NCBI GenBank assembly: GCA_036655755.1
Contig: JAVVPN010000078.1
Span: 1-13,462 of the forward strand
DNA length: 13,462 nucleotides
Source of the DNA: JAUNSR01 sp036655755
GTDB taxonomy: Bacteria; Bacteroidota; Bacteroidia; Bacteroidales; JAUNSR01
Reading direction: 5' to 3'
Shown here: positions 7,458 to 13,462 of the stretch, piece after piece
Numbering within the stretch: the stretch's first letter is position 1
Layout: every line of letters begins with the position of its first letter
Position numbers and translations under genes: made by a program
Notes under the pieces: generated by a model
What the model saw: only the letters and a program-made list of their open reading frames with translations
Database searches by the model: none
Told to the model about the DNA's origin: nothing

Positions 7458-7683
7458 GTTGCCGTTTTTTTCGTTTTTTGCTAATTCTTCTATATCATCT
7501 CAACTTCTATATTTTATTACAAACTTTTTTTTCAATCGATTTGTTTTAATAATAAGATTTACTTGTTATAACTAATTGAAATCGACATAGCTAACCTAAA
7601 GTTGAGATACCCAACATACGGTATATGAAGGGCGCATTTATACATTAGTGTTAAAAAATAAATTATATAAATGAAAATAAATT
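7458..7683. other. AT-rich intergenic spacer upstream of the Ntn hydrolase gene
   Basis: No reading frame or RNA gene is recognisable here. The first 100 bases are T-rich. TTTT 7512-7515, a 20-base gap and TCGATTTG 7536-7543 form an imperfect Bacteroidetes promoter (one mismatch in each box), which would give a leader of about 130 bases for the downstream gene. Most of that leader is element copy B. ATCTCAACTT at 7497-7506 is repeated inverted at 7599-7608. Confidence 0.4.
7578..7678 (+). repeat. Intergenic element copy B, related to 4502-4605 in inverse orientation
   Basis: Bases 7578-7637 match the reverse complement of 4546-4605 without gaps at 47 of 60 positions, including the exact runs TGAGATACC and GGCGCAT. 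After small gaps, the tail AATAAATTATATA and ATGAAAAT also has counterparts in copy A. ATACC 7606-7610 and GGTAT 7619-7623 can form a 5-bp stem with an 8-base loop; in copy A the matching stem has one imperfect pair. The 9-bp terminal inverted repeats of copy A are absent here. The element ends just before the start codon at 7684. Confidence 0.55.
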
Positions 7684-8784
7684 ATGAAAGGGAGGTATTT
7701 AGCACTGTGTTTTATTGCTTTTTTCATGCTCATTGCTCAGAATGGGTTGCCTTGTACGGGTATATTTCTTAAGAGTGAGAAAAGTGAATATATTCTTGCC
7801 CGCACCATGGAGTGGGGCACATTTAACCTTGATTCGAAACTGGCCATTATACCAAGAGGTATATCTATGGTAGGCGAGACGCCCGAAGGCGAGACAGGAT
7901 TGAAATGGACTTCCCGTTATGGGGCTGTGGGGATTTCACTTGCGGATGCTCCTATTCTCGGGGAAGGAATAAATGAGGCAGGCTTGTCAATGGGTGTATT
8001 CTATTTTCCGGGATATGCCAGCTATAAGCCATTCGATAAAAATGATGCATCTAAAGGAATTTCGATACTTCAACTTGGCACCTACCTGCTTACACAGTTT
8101 TCTACAGTCGATGAGGTGAAAAACGAGCTTTCCAAAATCGTTATAATACCGATGGTTTGGGAATCGATAAATTCAGTTCCCCCTGTACATTGGCGAATCG
8201 CCGATAAATCGGGAAAAGTAATAGTACTTGAAATTGTTAATAATGGCCAGATCAAAGTGTATGATTCGGAGATAGGAGTTATAACAAATTCGCCAACATA
8301 TGATTGGCATCTAACAAATCTGCGTAATTACGTCAATCTTCATTCGGCCCCTGCTACAGATAAAGAAGTGATGGGCATTCTTAAATTGTCTCCATTCGGA
8401 GTAGGCTCCGGTTTCTTAGGTATTCCGGGTGATTTCACTCCTCCTTCACGATTTGTGCGTGCGACCGCTTATTGCGCAACGGTTCCTCCTTTATTGGATG
8501 CTTATAAAGCAATGAGTCAGGCATTTGTTATTCTTGATAACTTCAATATTCCTATCGGTTCGGTATATCCTCCGCAAAAAGCTCCAGATCTCCCATCTTC
8601 TACCCAATGGACGAGTGTAAGCGATATTACGAACGGGAATTTCTATTATACGACTTACTACAATCGCCAGATTCGGAAGCTTGACCTGAAAGCAATTGAT
8701 TTTGGAAAGGTGAAACTTCAGGTAATCCCTTTGGATAAGACGGAGCGGCAAAATATAGAAGAGATTATTGTTCAAGCAAATTAG
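7684..8784 (+). CDS. Secreted linear-amide C-N hydrolase, choloylglycine hydrolase family (bile salt hydrolase / penicillin V acylase-like)
   Basis: This is a 366-residue Ntn hydrolase. An N-terminal signal peptide (about 1-20, ALCFIAFFMLIA) precedes Cys24, the expected N-terminal nucleophile after processing (LPC-TGIF). Other active-site positions fit the family: Arg40 in ARTMEW, Asn202 in TNSPTYDW, and Arg256 in PPSRFVRA. Glu43 sits where bile salt hydrolases usually have Asp. Tyr107 (VFYFPGYASY) sits where classical bile salt hydrolases have Asn and penicillin V acylases have Tyr. INEAGLSMG and WRIADKSGKVIVLEI are typical of the family. It is probably periplasmic or surface-exposed. It could deconjugate bile salts or cut other acyl amides; the substrate cannot be fixed from sequence. 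The gene stands alone between two terminators. Confidence 0.86.
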   Translation: MKGRYLALCFIAFFMLIAQNGLPCTGIFLKSEKSEYILARTMEWGTFNLDSKLAIIPRGISMVGETPEGETGLKWTSRYGAVGISLADAPILGEGINEAGLSMGVFYFPGYASYKPFDKNDASKGISILQLGTYLLTQFSTVDEVKNELSKIVIIPMVWESINSVPPVHWRIADKSGKVIVLEIVNNGQIKVYDSEIGVITNSPTYDWHLTNLRNYVNLHSAPATDKEVMGILKLSPFGVGSGFLGIPGDFTPPSRFVRATAYCATVPPLLDAYKAMSQAFVILDNFNIPIGSVYPPQKAPDLPSSTQWTSVSDITNGNFYYTTYYNRQIRKLDLKAIDFGKVKLQVIPLDKTERQNIEEIIVQAN

Positions 8785-8828
8785 GAATTATAATCTATAA
8801 AAGAATACTCTATAGGGTGTGTGTTTAT

Positions 8829-8878
8829 AAAAAAGAAAGTCTGTCTAAACTTTTGTTGTTAGACAGACTTTCTTTTTT
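8829..8878. terminator. Bidirectional intrinsic terminator between convergent genes
   Basis: A perfect 19-bp inverted repeat (8829-8847 with 8860-8878) encloses a 12-base loop. The outer six A and six T allow termination in both directions, serving the Ntn hydrolase on + and asnS on -. Confidence 0.93.
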
Positions 8879-8895
8879 ATTTATAATGATAATGC

Positions 8896-10299
8896 TTAGA
8901 ATTCTGCATTTTTCGGTGTACGTGGGAAAGGAATCACGTCGCGGATGTTTGACATACCTGTCACAAACAAAAGCAAACGCTCGAAACCAAGTCCGAAACC
9001 TGAGTGAGGAGCAGTACCGAAGCGGCGTGTGTCCATATACCACCAGATATCTTTTTCAGGAACGCCCATCTCTTTGGCACGTGTAGAAAGTTTTTCAAGA
9101 TCTTCCTCACGTTGTGAGCCTCCGATGATTTCGCCGATTTTCGGGAAAAGAACGTCCATTGCGCGAACTGTTTTACCATCTTCGTTCTGTTTCATGTAGA
9201 ACGATTTGATCTCTTTTGGATAATCCGTCAAGATAACAGGCGATTTGAAATGTTCTTCTACCAGGAAGCGTTCATGTTCTGAAGCAAGGTCTGCACCCCA
9301 ATAGATTGGGAATTCGAATTTCTTGCCGTTAGCTACCGCTTCTTCCAGAATCTTGATACCTTCTGTATAAGGCAAACGCACGAAGTTGTTAGATACAACA
9401 AAATTAAGACGTTCGATCAATTCCTTATCGTACATATCGTTCAGGAATTTCAAATCGTCCTGGCAGTTGTCTAACGCCCACTGGATGCAATGTTTGATGA
9501 AATCTTCAGCCAAATCCATGTTTTCTTCAATCTCGTTGAAGGCAACTTCCGGTTCGATCATCCAGAACTCAGCCAAGTGGCGTGGAGTATTTGAATTTTC
9601 GGCACGGAATGTTGGGCCGAATGTATAGATTGATCCCATAGACATTGCCGCCAACTCTCCTTCCAGCTGTCCTGAAACAGTAAGAGAAGCCTGCTTGCCG
9701 AAGAAATCATTTTCATAATTGATTGATCCTGTTTCGTCTTTTTTCAGATCATACAGGTTCATTGTTGTAACCTGAAACATCTGTCCCGCACCTTCACAGT
9801 CTGAAGCTGTGATGATTGGTGTGTGGAAATAGAAAAAGCCACGTTTGTGGAAGAAATCATGGATCGCCATCGCCATGTGGTGGCGCATGCGGAATACGGC
9901 ACCGAATGTATTTGTGCGAGGACGCAAGTGAGCGATTTCGCGTAAAAATTCAAGTGTGTGTCCTTTTTTCTGTAAAGGATATGTATTCGGATCAGCCTCC
10001 CCTAATACGTCGATTTCATTCGCGTGAATTTCGCATTTCTGCTGTCCCTGCGATTCAACTAATGTACCGTTTACGCTGATACAAGCTCCTGTCGTGATTT
10101 TCTTCAATAACTCTTCATCAAAGTTAGCTACATCAACTACAATCTGGATATTGTTGATACCTGATCCGTCGTTTAATGCGATGAAGTTTACGTTTTTGTT
10201 TCCTCTTTTGGTACGTACCCAGCCTTTAGCGTTAACGGTAGTGCCATAAGCTTCACTTTTCAGCAGCTCTGTTACTTTGGTTCTACTGATTTTTTCCAT
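8896..10299 (-). CDS. asnS: Asparaginyl-tRNA synthetase
   Basis: This 467-residue class IIb aminoacyl-tRNA synthetase charges tRNA-Asn with asparagine in the cytoplasm. An N-terminal OB-fold anticodon-binding domain (about 20-100, GWVRTKRGNKNVNFIALNDGS) is followed by the class II core. HLRPRTN lies at 124-130, motif 2 (FGPTFRAENSNTPRHLAEFWMIEPE region) begins near 227, and motif 3 GFGLGFERLL begins at 434, followed by IRDVIPFPRTP at the C-terminus, as expected for AsnRS. Length and ends match the family. It begins 21 bases after the stop of the rluB-like gene with no terminator between, so the two are probably co-transcribed. No clear Shine-Dalgarno sequence precedes the ATG, which is usual in Bacteroidetes. 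Confidence 0.97.
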   Translation of the reverse strand: MEKISRTKVTELLKSEAYGTTVNAKGWVRTKRGNKNVNFIALNDGSGINNIQIVVDVANFDEELLKKITTGACISVNGTLVESQGQQKCEIHANEIDVLGEADPNTYPLQKKGHTLEFLREIAHLRPRTNTFGAVFRMRHHMAMAIHDFFHKRGFFYFHTPIITASDCEGAGQMFQVTTMNLYDLKKDETGSINYENDFFGKQASLTVSGQLEGELAAMSMGSIYTFGPTFRAENSNTPRHLAEFWMIEPEVAFNEIEENMDLAEDFIKHCIQWALDNCQDDLKFLNDMYDKELIERLNFVVSNNFVRLPYTEGIKILEEAVANGKKFEFPIYWGADLASEHERFLVEEHFKSPVILTDYPKEIKSFYMKQNEDGKTVRAMDVLFPKIGEIIGGSQREEDLEKLSTRAKEMGVPEKDIWWYMDTRRFGTAPHSGFGLGFERLLLFVTGMSNIRDVIPFPRTPKNAEF

Positions 10300-10320
10300 G
10301 TAAGCACAGTGATTTTAATA

Positions 10321-11751
10321 TTATTCGAAAGCACCCATGCGAAGCATGTTTACTTCTTGTTGAGTCAGATAACGCCAGCGACCGCGTGGAAGATTTTTCT
10401 TCGTCAGACCTGCGAAATAAACGCGGTCAAGTTTTGTTACGCGATAGCCTAAGTGTTCGAAAATACGGCGTACGATACGATTTCTTCCTGAATGGATCTC
10501 AATACCCACCTGGTTTCTGTCTTCTTCGTTCGCGTAGCTGATAGCATCTGCATGGATCTCTCCATCTTCCAGTTCTACCCCTTCTGCGATTTTAGCCAAA
10601 TCCTCTTCGGTAATATCCTTATCCAACCATACGTGATAGATTTTTTTCTTCACGAATTTAGGATGAGTCAGTTTAGAAGCCAGGTCGCCATCGTTAGTCA
10701 ATAACAATACACCTGTTGTATTACGGTCAAGACGACCTACCGGATAGATACGTTCTGTAGCGGCGCTACGAACAATGTCCATAACAGTAAGACGGCCTTG
10801 CGGATCGTCTGATGTAGTTACGCAGTCTTTCGGTTTGTTAAGCAATACATATACTTTCTTCTCCAAAGAAACCGGTTGATCATTGAATGTCACTGTATCG
10901 TTGCGGTGAATTTTAGTACCCAATTCAGTTACTACTTCTCCATTCACTTTTACAGCTCCGTTTGTAATGAATTCGTCTGCTTCGCGACGAGAGCATACAC
11001 CTGCATTGGCAAGATATTTGTTCAAGCGGATTGGTTCGTTCGGATCTGTCAGAAGGTCTTTGTATTCCAACTGTTTTTTCTGGCTGTATTTTGCATTCGG
11101 ATTGTATCCGCCTTCACGTTGCTGGAATCCGCCTTCGCGACGTTGATAGCCACCACCCGGACGGTTGTTATATCCGCCTTGACGTTGCTGGTATCCACCA
11201 TCGCGTTGCTGATATCCGCCTTCGCGACGTTGGTAACCACCTTCACGCTGCTGGTATCCACCTTCACGACGCTGGAATCCGCCTTCGCGCTGCTGATATC
11301 CCCCCTGACGCGGTTGGAATCCGCCTTCACGACGCTGATATCCGCCTTCGCGTTGTTGGTAACCACCTTCGCGCTGCTGGTATCCCCCCTGACGCGGTTG
11401 GTAACCACCTTCACGTTGTTGGTATCCCCCCTGACGTGGCTGGTAACCACCTTCGCGTTGCTGGTATCCACCTTCACGTTGTTGGTATCCGCCTTCGCGA
11501 CGTTGGTACGGACGCTCATTGCGTTCGCCTGAATATGAATTGCGGTTGTAAGTTCTTTCTTGATTGTCGAAACGTTTGTAAGGTCTGTCTCCTCCTTCGT
11601 TAGAGCCCTCCGGGCGATTACTTCTTAGAATTCGCTGATTCCCTTCATTTCTGTTGTAATTGACTTTTTCAAAGTTTTCCGTATTACCATCACGGCCGGT
11701 AACTTTTCCCTCGCTGATACGTGGGCGTCGCTTTCCTTGTTCTCTTTCCAT
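10321..11751 (-). CDS. rluB: RluB/RsuA-family 23S rRNA pseudouridine synthase with heptad-repeat N-terminal extension
   Basis: The C-terminal half (about 241-476) is a complete RsuA-type pseudouridine synthase. It has an S4 RNA-binding domain (IRLNKYLANAGVCSRREAD, from 241), a catalytic core with Asp342 in VGRLDRNTTG, and the ending VYFAGLTKKNLPRGRWR. The family isomerises a uridine in rRNA; RluB acts on 23S rRNA position 2605 in E. coli numbering. The first 240 residues are unusual: about 80 residues of Arg/Asn/Glu-rich sequence, then 19 tandem units of the form (Y/F)QxR(E/Q)GG at 82-215. The extension is very basic and Arg-Gly-aromatic rich, like eukaryotic RGG regions, and is probably disordered and RNA-binding. 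The reading frame is intact throughout. It is first in an operon with asnS. RluB rather than RluE or RluF is a judgement from the core motifs. Confidence 0.88.
   Translation of the reverse strand: MEREQGKRRPRISEGKVTGRDGNTENFEKVNYNRNEGNQRILRSNRPEGSNEGGDRPYKRFDNQERTYNRNSYSGERNERPYQRREGGYQQREGGYQQREGGYQPRQGGYQQREGGYQPRQGGYQQREGGYQQREGGYQRREGGFQPRQGGYQQREGGFQRREGGYQQREGGYQRREGGYQQRDGGYQQRQGGYNNRPGGGYQRREGGFQQREGGYNPNAKYSQKKQLEYKDLLTDPNEPIRLNKYLANAGVCSRREADEFITNGAVKVNGEVVTELGTKIHRNDTVTFNDQPVSLEKKVYVLLNKPKDCVTTSDDPQGRLTVMDIVRSAATERIYPVGRLDRNTTGVLLLTNDGDLASKLTHPKFVKKKIYHVWLDKDITEEDLAKIAEGVELEDGEIHADAISYANEEDRNQVGIEIHSGRNRIVRRIFEHLGYRVTKLDRVYFAGLTKKNLPRGRWRYLTQQEVNMLRMGAFE
11107..11508 (-). repeat. 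Tandem 21-base coding repeat, 19 units
   Basis: The tract encodes 19 consecutive heptads (one with an extra Gly) such as YQQREGG, YQRREGG, YQPRQGG and FQRREGG within the pseudouridine synthase gene. Units differ mainly at heptad positions 3 and 5 and at synonymous sites. The DNA units are similar enough that copy number could change by slippage or unequal recombination without breaking the frame. The repeat is also open in other frames, which produces long spurious ORFs on both strands. Confidence 0.95.
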
Positions 11752-11817
11752 GGGAAATAGTTTGAATATTTGTAATTAAATAATTTAGCCTCGCGGCTGA
11801 GCTTTTTATTGATGAAA

Positions 11818-11849
11818 CAAATATATGCAGATTCTTGTTCGTAAGCCAA
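11818..11849 (-). promoter_or_regulatory. Bacteroidetes-type promoter for the rluB-asnS operon
   Basis: Reading the - strand, TATATTTG at 11825-11818 matches the -7 consensus TAnnTTTG exactly. TTGG at 11849-11846, one base off TTTG, lies 20 bases upstream as expected. Transcription would begin near 11811 and leave a leader of about 60 bases. The -33 box lies inside the 11838-11878 hairpin. Confidence 0.58.
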
Positions 11850-11878
11850 TAAAAAAACCTTTTTTATCGGCTTACGAA
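11838..11878 (-). terminator. Hairpin at the 3' side of purB, possible terminator without a U tract
   Basis: A 19-bp inverted repeat (11838-11856 with 11860-11878) has a 3-base loop and one non-Watson-Crick position. In - strand RNA that position is a G-U pair, while in + strand RNA it would be A-C, so the structure seems kept for the - strand transcript from purB. No U run follows it, so termination is not certain. It also overlaps the -33 region of the rluB promoter. Confidence 0.5.
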
Positions 11879-11915
11879 TAATTTTTATAAACCCTTACTG
11901 ATTAATGTTAATCAA

Positions 11916-13262
11916 TCAGATTCCGGTATAATTATGAGGAGTGATTGAGCGTAATTCGGCTTTCACTTCTTCTGATACCTGTAGGGTGTCAATGAATTCT
12001 GCAATCGTTTCGGCATTAATGCCTTTGTTTGTGCGGGTCAGCGCTTTTAACGCCTCATATGGTTTTGGATAACCTTCTCGACGAAGAATTGTCTGAATCC
12101 CTTCTGCTACGACAGGCCATGCTTGTTCAAGGTCGGCATGGATAGCCTTTTCATTGAGCAATAATTTGTTTAAGCCTTTTAAGGTAGATGCGAATGCGAT
12201 TAAGATGTGTCCGAAAGGAACACCTACGTTACGCAATACGGTTGAGTCGGTCAAGTCACGTTGTAAACGAGAAACAGGTAGCTTCATGCTTAGATGATCC
12301 AGTAGTGCATTGGCGATACCCAAGTTACCTTCCGAATTTTCGAAGTCGATCGGATTTACTTTATGAGGCATAGCCGAAGAACCTACTTCACCCTCTTTGA
12401 TTTTCTGTTTGAAATATTCCATTGAAATATATTGCCAGAAATCTTTGTCCAAATCAAGCAGAATCGTATTGATTCGTTTCATTCCGTCAAATAGGGCTGC
12501 AAGATTGTCGTAGTTGGAGATTTGAGTAGTCCATTCTTCTCGGGTGATGCCAAGGTAATCTGTTAAGAAAGTAGCACCAAATGTTTTCCAGTCGAACTGC
12601 GGATAGGCAAGATTGTGAGCATTGAAGTTTCCGGTTGCTCCACCGAATTTTCCGGAGATCGGAATGGTTTTGAGTAGTTCTAATTGTTTTTCCAGGCGGT
12701 AGACGAATACCATCACTTCTTTACCCAGGCGGGTAGGTGAGGCCGGTTGTCCGTGTGTTTTGGCAAGCATCGGGATCGCTGTCCATTCATTGGCGAATCC
12801 TTTCAATACATTGATTACTTCTTCGAGCATCGGATAATATGTTTTTTCCAGACACTCTTTGATAGATAATGGCACGGATGTATTATTGATGTCTTGCGAT
12901 GTGAGTCCAAAATGGATAAACTCTTTATAAGCGTCTAATCCTCCCAGTTTGTCAAACTCTTCCTTAATGAAATATTCAACCGCTTTTACATCATGGTTCG
13001 TCGTACGCTCAATGGTTTTGATGCGCTCGGCGTCTGCGATTGAAAAATTCCGGTAAATGTTCCGTAAACTTTCCAAGGTTGCCGGCGAAATTCCTGCGAG
13101 CTGAGGCAATGGAAGTTCGCATAGGGCGATGAAATACTCGATTTCTACCTGCACGCGGTAGCGAATCAATGCAAACTCTGAAAAATACTCCGATAAAACT
13201 TGTGTCTTCTCGCGATAGCGTCCATCGACTGGCGAAATAGCCGTAAGAGGTGTCAATTCCAT
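11916..13262 (-). CDS. purB: Adenylosuccinate lyase
   Basis: This 448-residue fumarase/aspartase-superfamily enzyme catalyses two steps of purine synthesis: SAICAR to AICAR plus fumarate, and adenylosuccinate to AMP plus fumarate. Visible signatures are TTNHDVKAVEY (87-97), TSQDINNTS (121-129), His170 in AKTHGQPASPTRLG, and the superfamily signature GSSAMPHKVNP (294-304) with the catalytic serine loop. The length and the N-terminal AISPVDGRY fit the E. coli-like branch of the family, so the start at 13262 is secure. It is separated from the rluB-like gene by 164 bases holding a hairpin and a promoter, so it is probably its own unit. Confidence 0.97.
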   Translation of the reverse strand: MELTPLTAISPVDGRYREKTQVLSEYFSEFALIRYRVQVEIEYFIALCELPLPQLAGISPATLESLRNIYRNFSIADAERIKTIERTTNHDVKAVEYFIKEEFDKLGGLDAYKEFIHFGLTSQDINNTSVPLSIKECLEKTYYPMLEEVINVLKGFANEWTAIPMLAKTHGQPASPTRLGKEVMVFVYRLEKQLELLKTIPISGKFGGATGNFNAHNLAYPQFDWKTFGATFLTDYLGITREEWTTQISNYDNLAALFDGMKRINTILLDLDKDFWQYISMEYFKQKIKEGEVGSSAMPHKVNPIDFENSEGNLGIANALLDHLSMKLPVSRLQRDLTDSTVLRNVGVPFGHILIAFASTLKGLNKLLLNEKAIHADLEQAWPVVAEGIQTILRREGYPKPYEALKALTRTNKGINAETIAEFIDTLQVSEEVKAELRSITPHNYTGI

Positions 13263-13282
13263 ATGAAAAATTAATTGAGTTT

Positions 13283-13290
13283 CAAATTTA
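13283..13290 (-). promoter_or_regulatory. Candidate -7 element for purB
   Basis: TAAATTTG on the - strand matches TAnnTTTG exactly and lies 20 bases upstream of the purB ATG. No TTTG-like -33 box is seen 19-21 bases further upstream, so only half of the promoter is supported. Confidence 0.4.
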
Positions 13291-13372
13291 ACACATATCG
13301 TTAAAAATTAGGGTATAAAGGGGCATTAAAATATACTCATGTGACTTTTTTTGAAAAAAAGTAGTCGAAATG

Positions 13373-13404
13373 TTTGGAGGTAATGCAAAAACCTACTACT
13401 TTTG
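13373..13404 (+). promoter_or_regulatory. Bacteroidetes-type promoter for the tRNA gene
   Basis: TTTG at 13373-13376, a 20-base spacer and TACTTTTG at 13397-13404 match the Bacteroidetes -33/-7 consensus in sequence and spacing. The expected transcription start, near 13411, lies about 22 bases upstream of the tRNA 5' end. Confidence 0.78.
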
Positions 13405-13432
13405 CTTCCGCTTTTGAGAAACAAAGTTACAC

Positions 13433-13462
13433 GGGCTCATAGCTCAGCTGGTTCAGAGCACC
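13433..13462 (+). tRNA. tRNA gene, 5' part only (cut by window end)
   Basis: The first 30 bases fit a tRNA: a 7-base acceptor strand GGGCTCA, T8, a D-stem GCTC/GAGC (13442-13445 with 13455-13458), A14, the invariant GG at positions 18-19 and A21 in the D-loop. The anticodon lies beyond the window, so the isotype cannot be read. A valine tRNA is possible from the general look of the 5' half, but this is weak. Confidence 0.85.

Noticed and set aside
4682..7561. An invertible segment (phase-variable inverton) between the two inverted element copies
   Set aside because: The copies differ at about 22% of core positions, no site-specific recombinase gene is nearby, and the segment holds housekeeping genes rather than a promoter or surface gene.
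7497..7608. 10-bp inverted repeat ATCTCAACTT / AAGTTGAGAT upstream of the Ntn hydrolase
   Set aside because: The arms are 92 bases apart and not extended beyond 10 bp; such a pair is plausible by chance in an AT-rich spacer of 300 bases.
7671..7769. Alternative start ATG at 7671 for the Ntn hydrolase gene
   Set aside because: It is 13 bases upstream and out of frame with the ATG at 7684. Only the 7684 start gives the signal peptide followed by Cys24 and the family motifs.
8817..9086. 89-codon open frame across the terminator and the 3' end of asnS
   Set aside because: It runs antisense to asnS and through a perfect terminator hairpin, and its translation shows no recognisable features.
10876..11603. 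Long open frames opposite and out of frame with the pseudouridine synthase (218, 190 and 156 codons)
   Set aside because: They exist because the 21-base repeat lacks stop codons in several frames. Their translations are monotonous repeats with no independent features, while the rluB-like frame carries complete family motifs.
13291..13340. Possible third copy of the intergenic element upstream of purB
   Set aside because: On the + strand, GTATAAAGGGGCATT resembles GTATATGAAGGGCGCATT of copy B, but only over about 15 bases and with gaps; the TGAGATACC part is missing.

Overview
The window looks like chromosomal DNA of a Bacteroidales bacterium, probably near Parabacteroides, Tannerella or Dysgonomonas. 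The grounds are a secreted glycosidase ending in a type IX secretion (T9SS) sorting domain, a secreted bile-acid-hydrolase-like Ntn hydrolase, promoters of the Bacteroidetes type (TTTG, about 20 bases, TAnnTTTG), start codons without clear Shine-Dalgarno sequences, and moderate GC with AT-rich spacers. The genus is an inference; the order is fairly secure.

Layout. (1) Bases 1-2757, + strand: the C-terminal part of a large GH85-type endo-beta-N-acetylglucosaminidase with a LamG-like domain and a T9SS tail, cut by the window start. It ends at a strong bidirectional terminator. (2) Bases 2857-4409, - strand: a two-gene unit of a CBS-domain protein followed by NAD kinase. (3) A 272-base divergent spacer that holds copy A of a repeated element. 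(4) Bases 4682-7382, + strand: pdxJ (vitamin B6 synthesis), then a tightly packed exbB-exbD-tonB-like energy-transduction module, closed by a terminator. (5) A 301-base spacer that holds copy B of the same element in the opposite orientation. (6) Bases 7684-8784, + strand: a choloylglycine-hydrolase-family enzyme ending at a second bidirectional terminator. (7) Bases 8896-13262, - strand: purB, then an rluB-like pseudouridine synthase with a long heptad-repeat N-terminus, then asnS. The last two form an operon with its own promoter. (8) The 5' part of a tRNA gene with a near-ideal Bacteroidetes promoter, cut by the window end.

Most genes are housekeeping: cofactor synthesis (NADP, pyridoxal phosphate), purine synthesis, rRNA modification and tRNA charging. 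The energy-transduction module would drive TonB-dependent outer-membrane uptake. The GH85 enzyme and the Ntn hydrolase are the host-facing genes: one would release N-glycans, the other would cut amide conjugates such as bile salts or related acyl amides.

The least explained signal is a pair of related intergenic sequences of about 100 bases (4502-4605 on the - strand and 7578-7678 on the + strand). Their 60-base core aligns without gaps at 47 of 60 positions. They flank the pdxJ-exbBD-tonB segment as outward-facing inverted copies and match no coding sequence here. I do not see a defence system, CRISPR array, intact insertion sequence or prophage.
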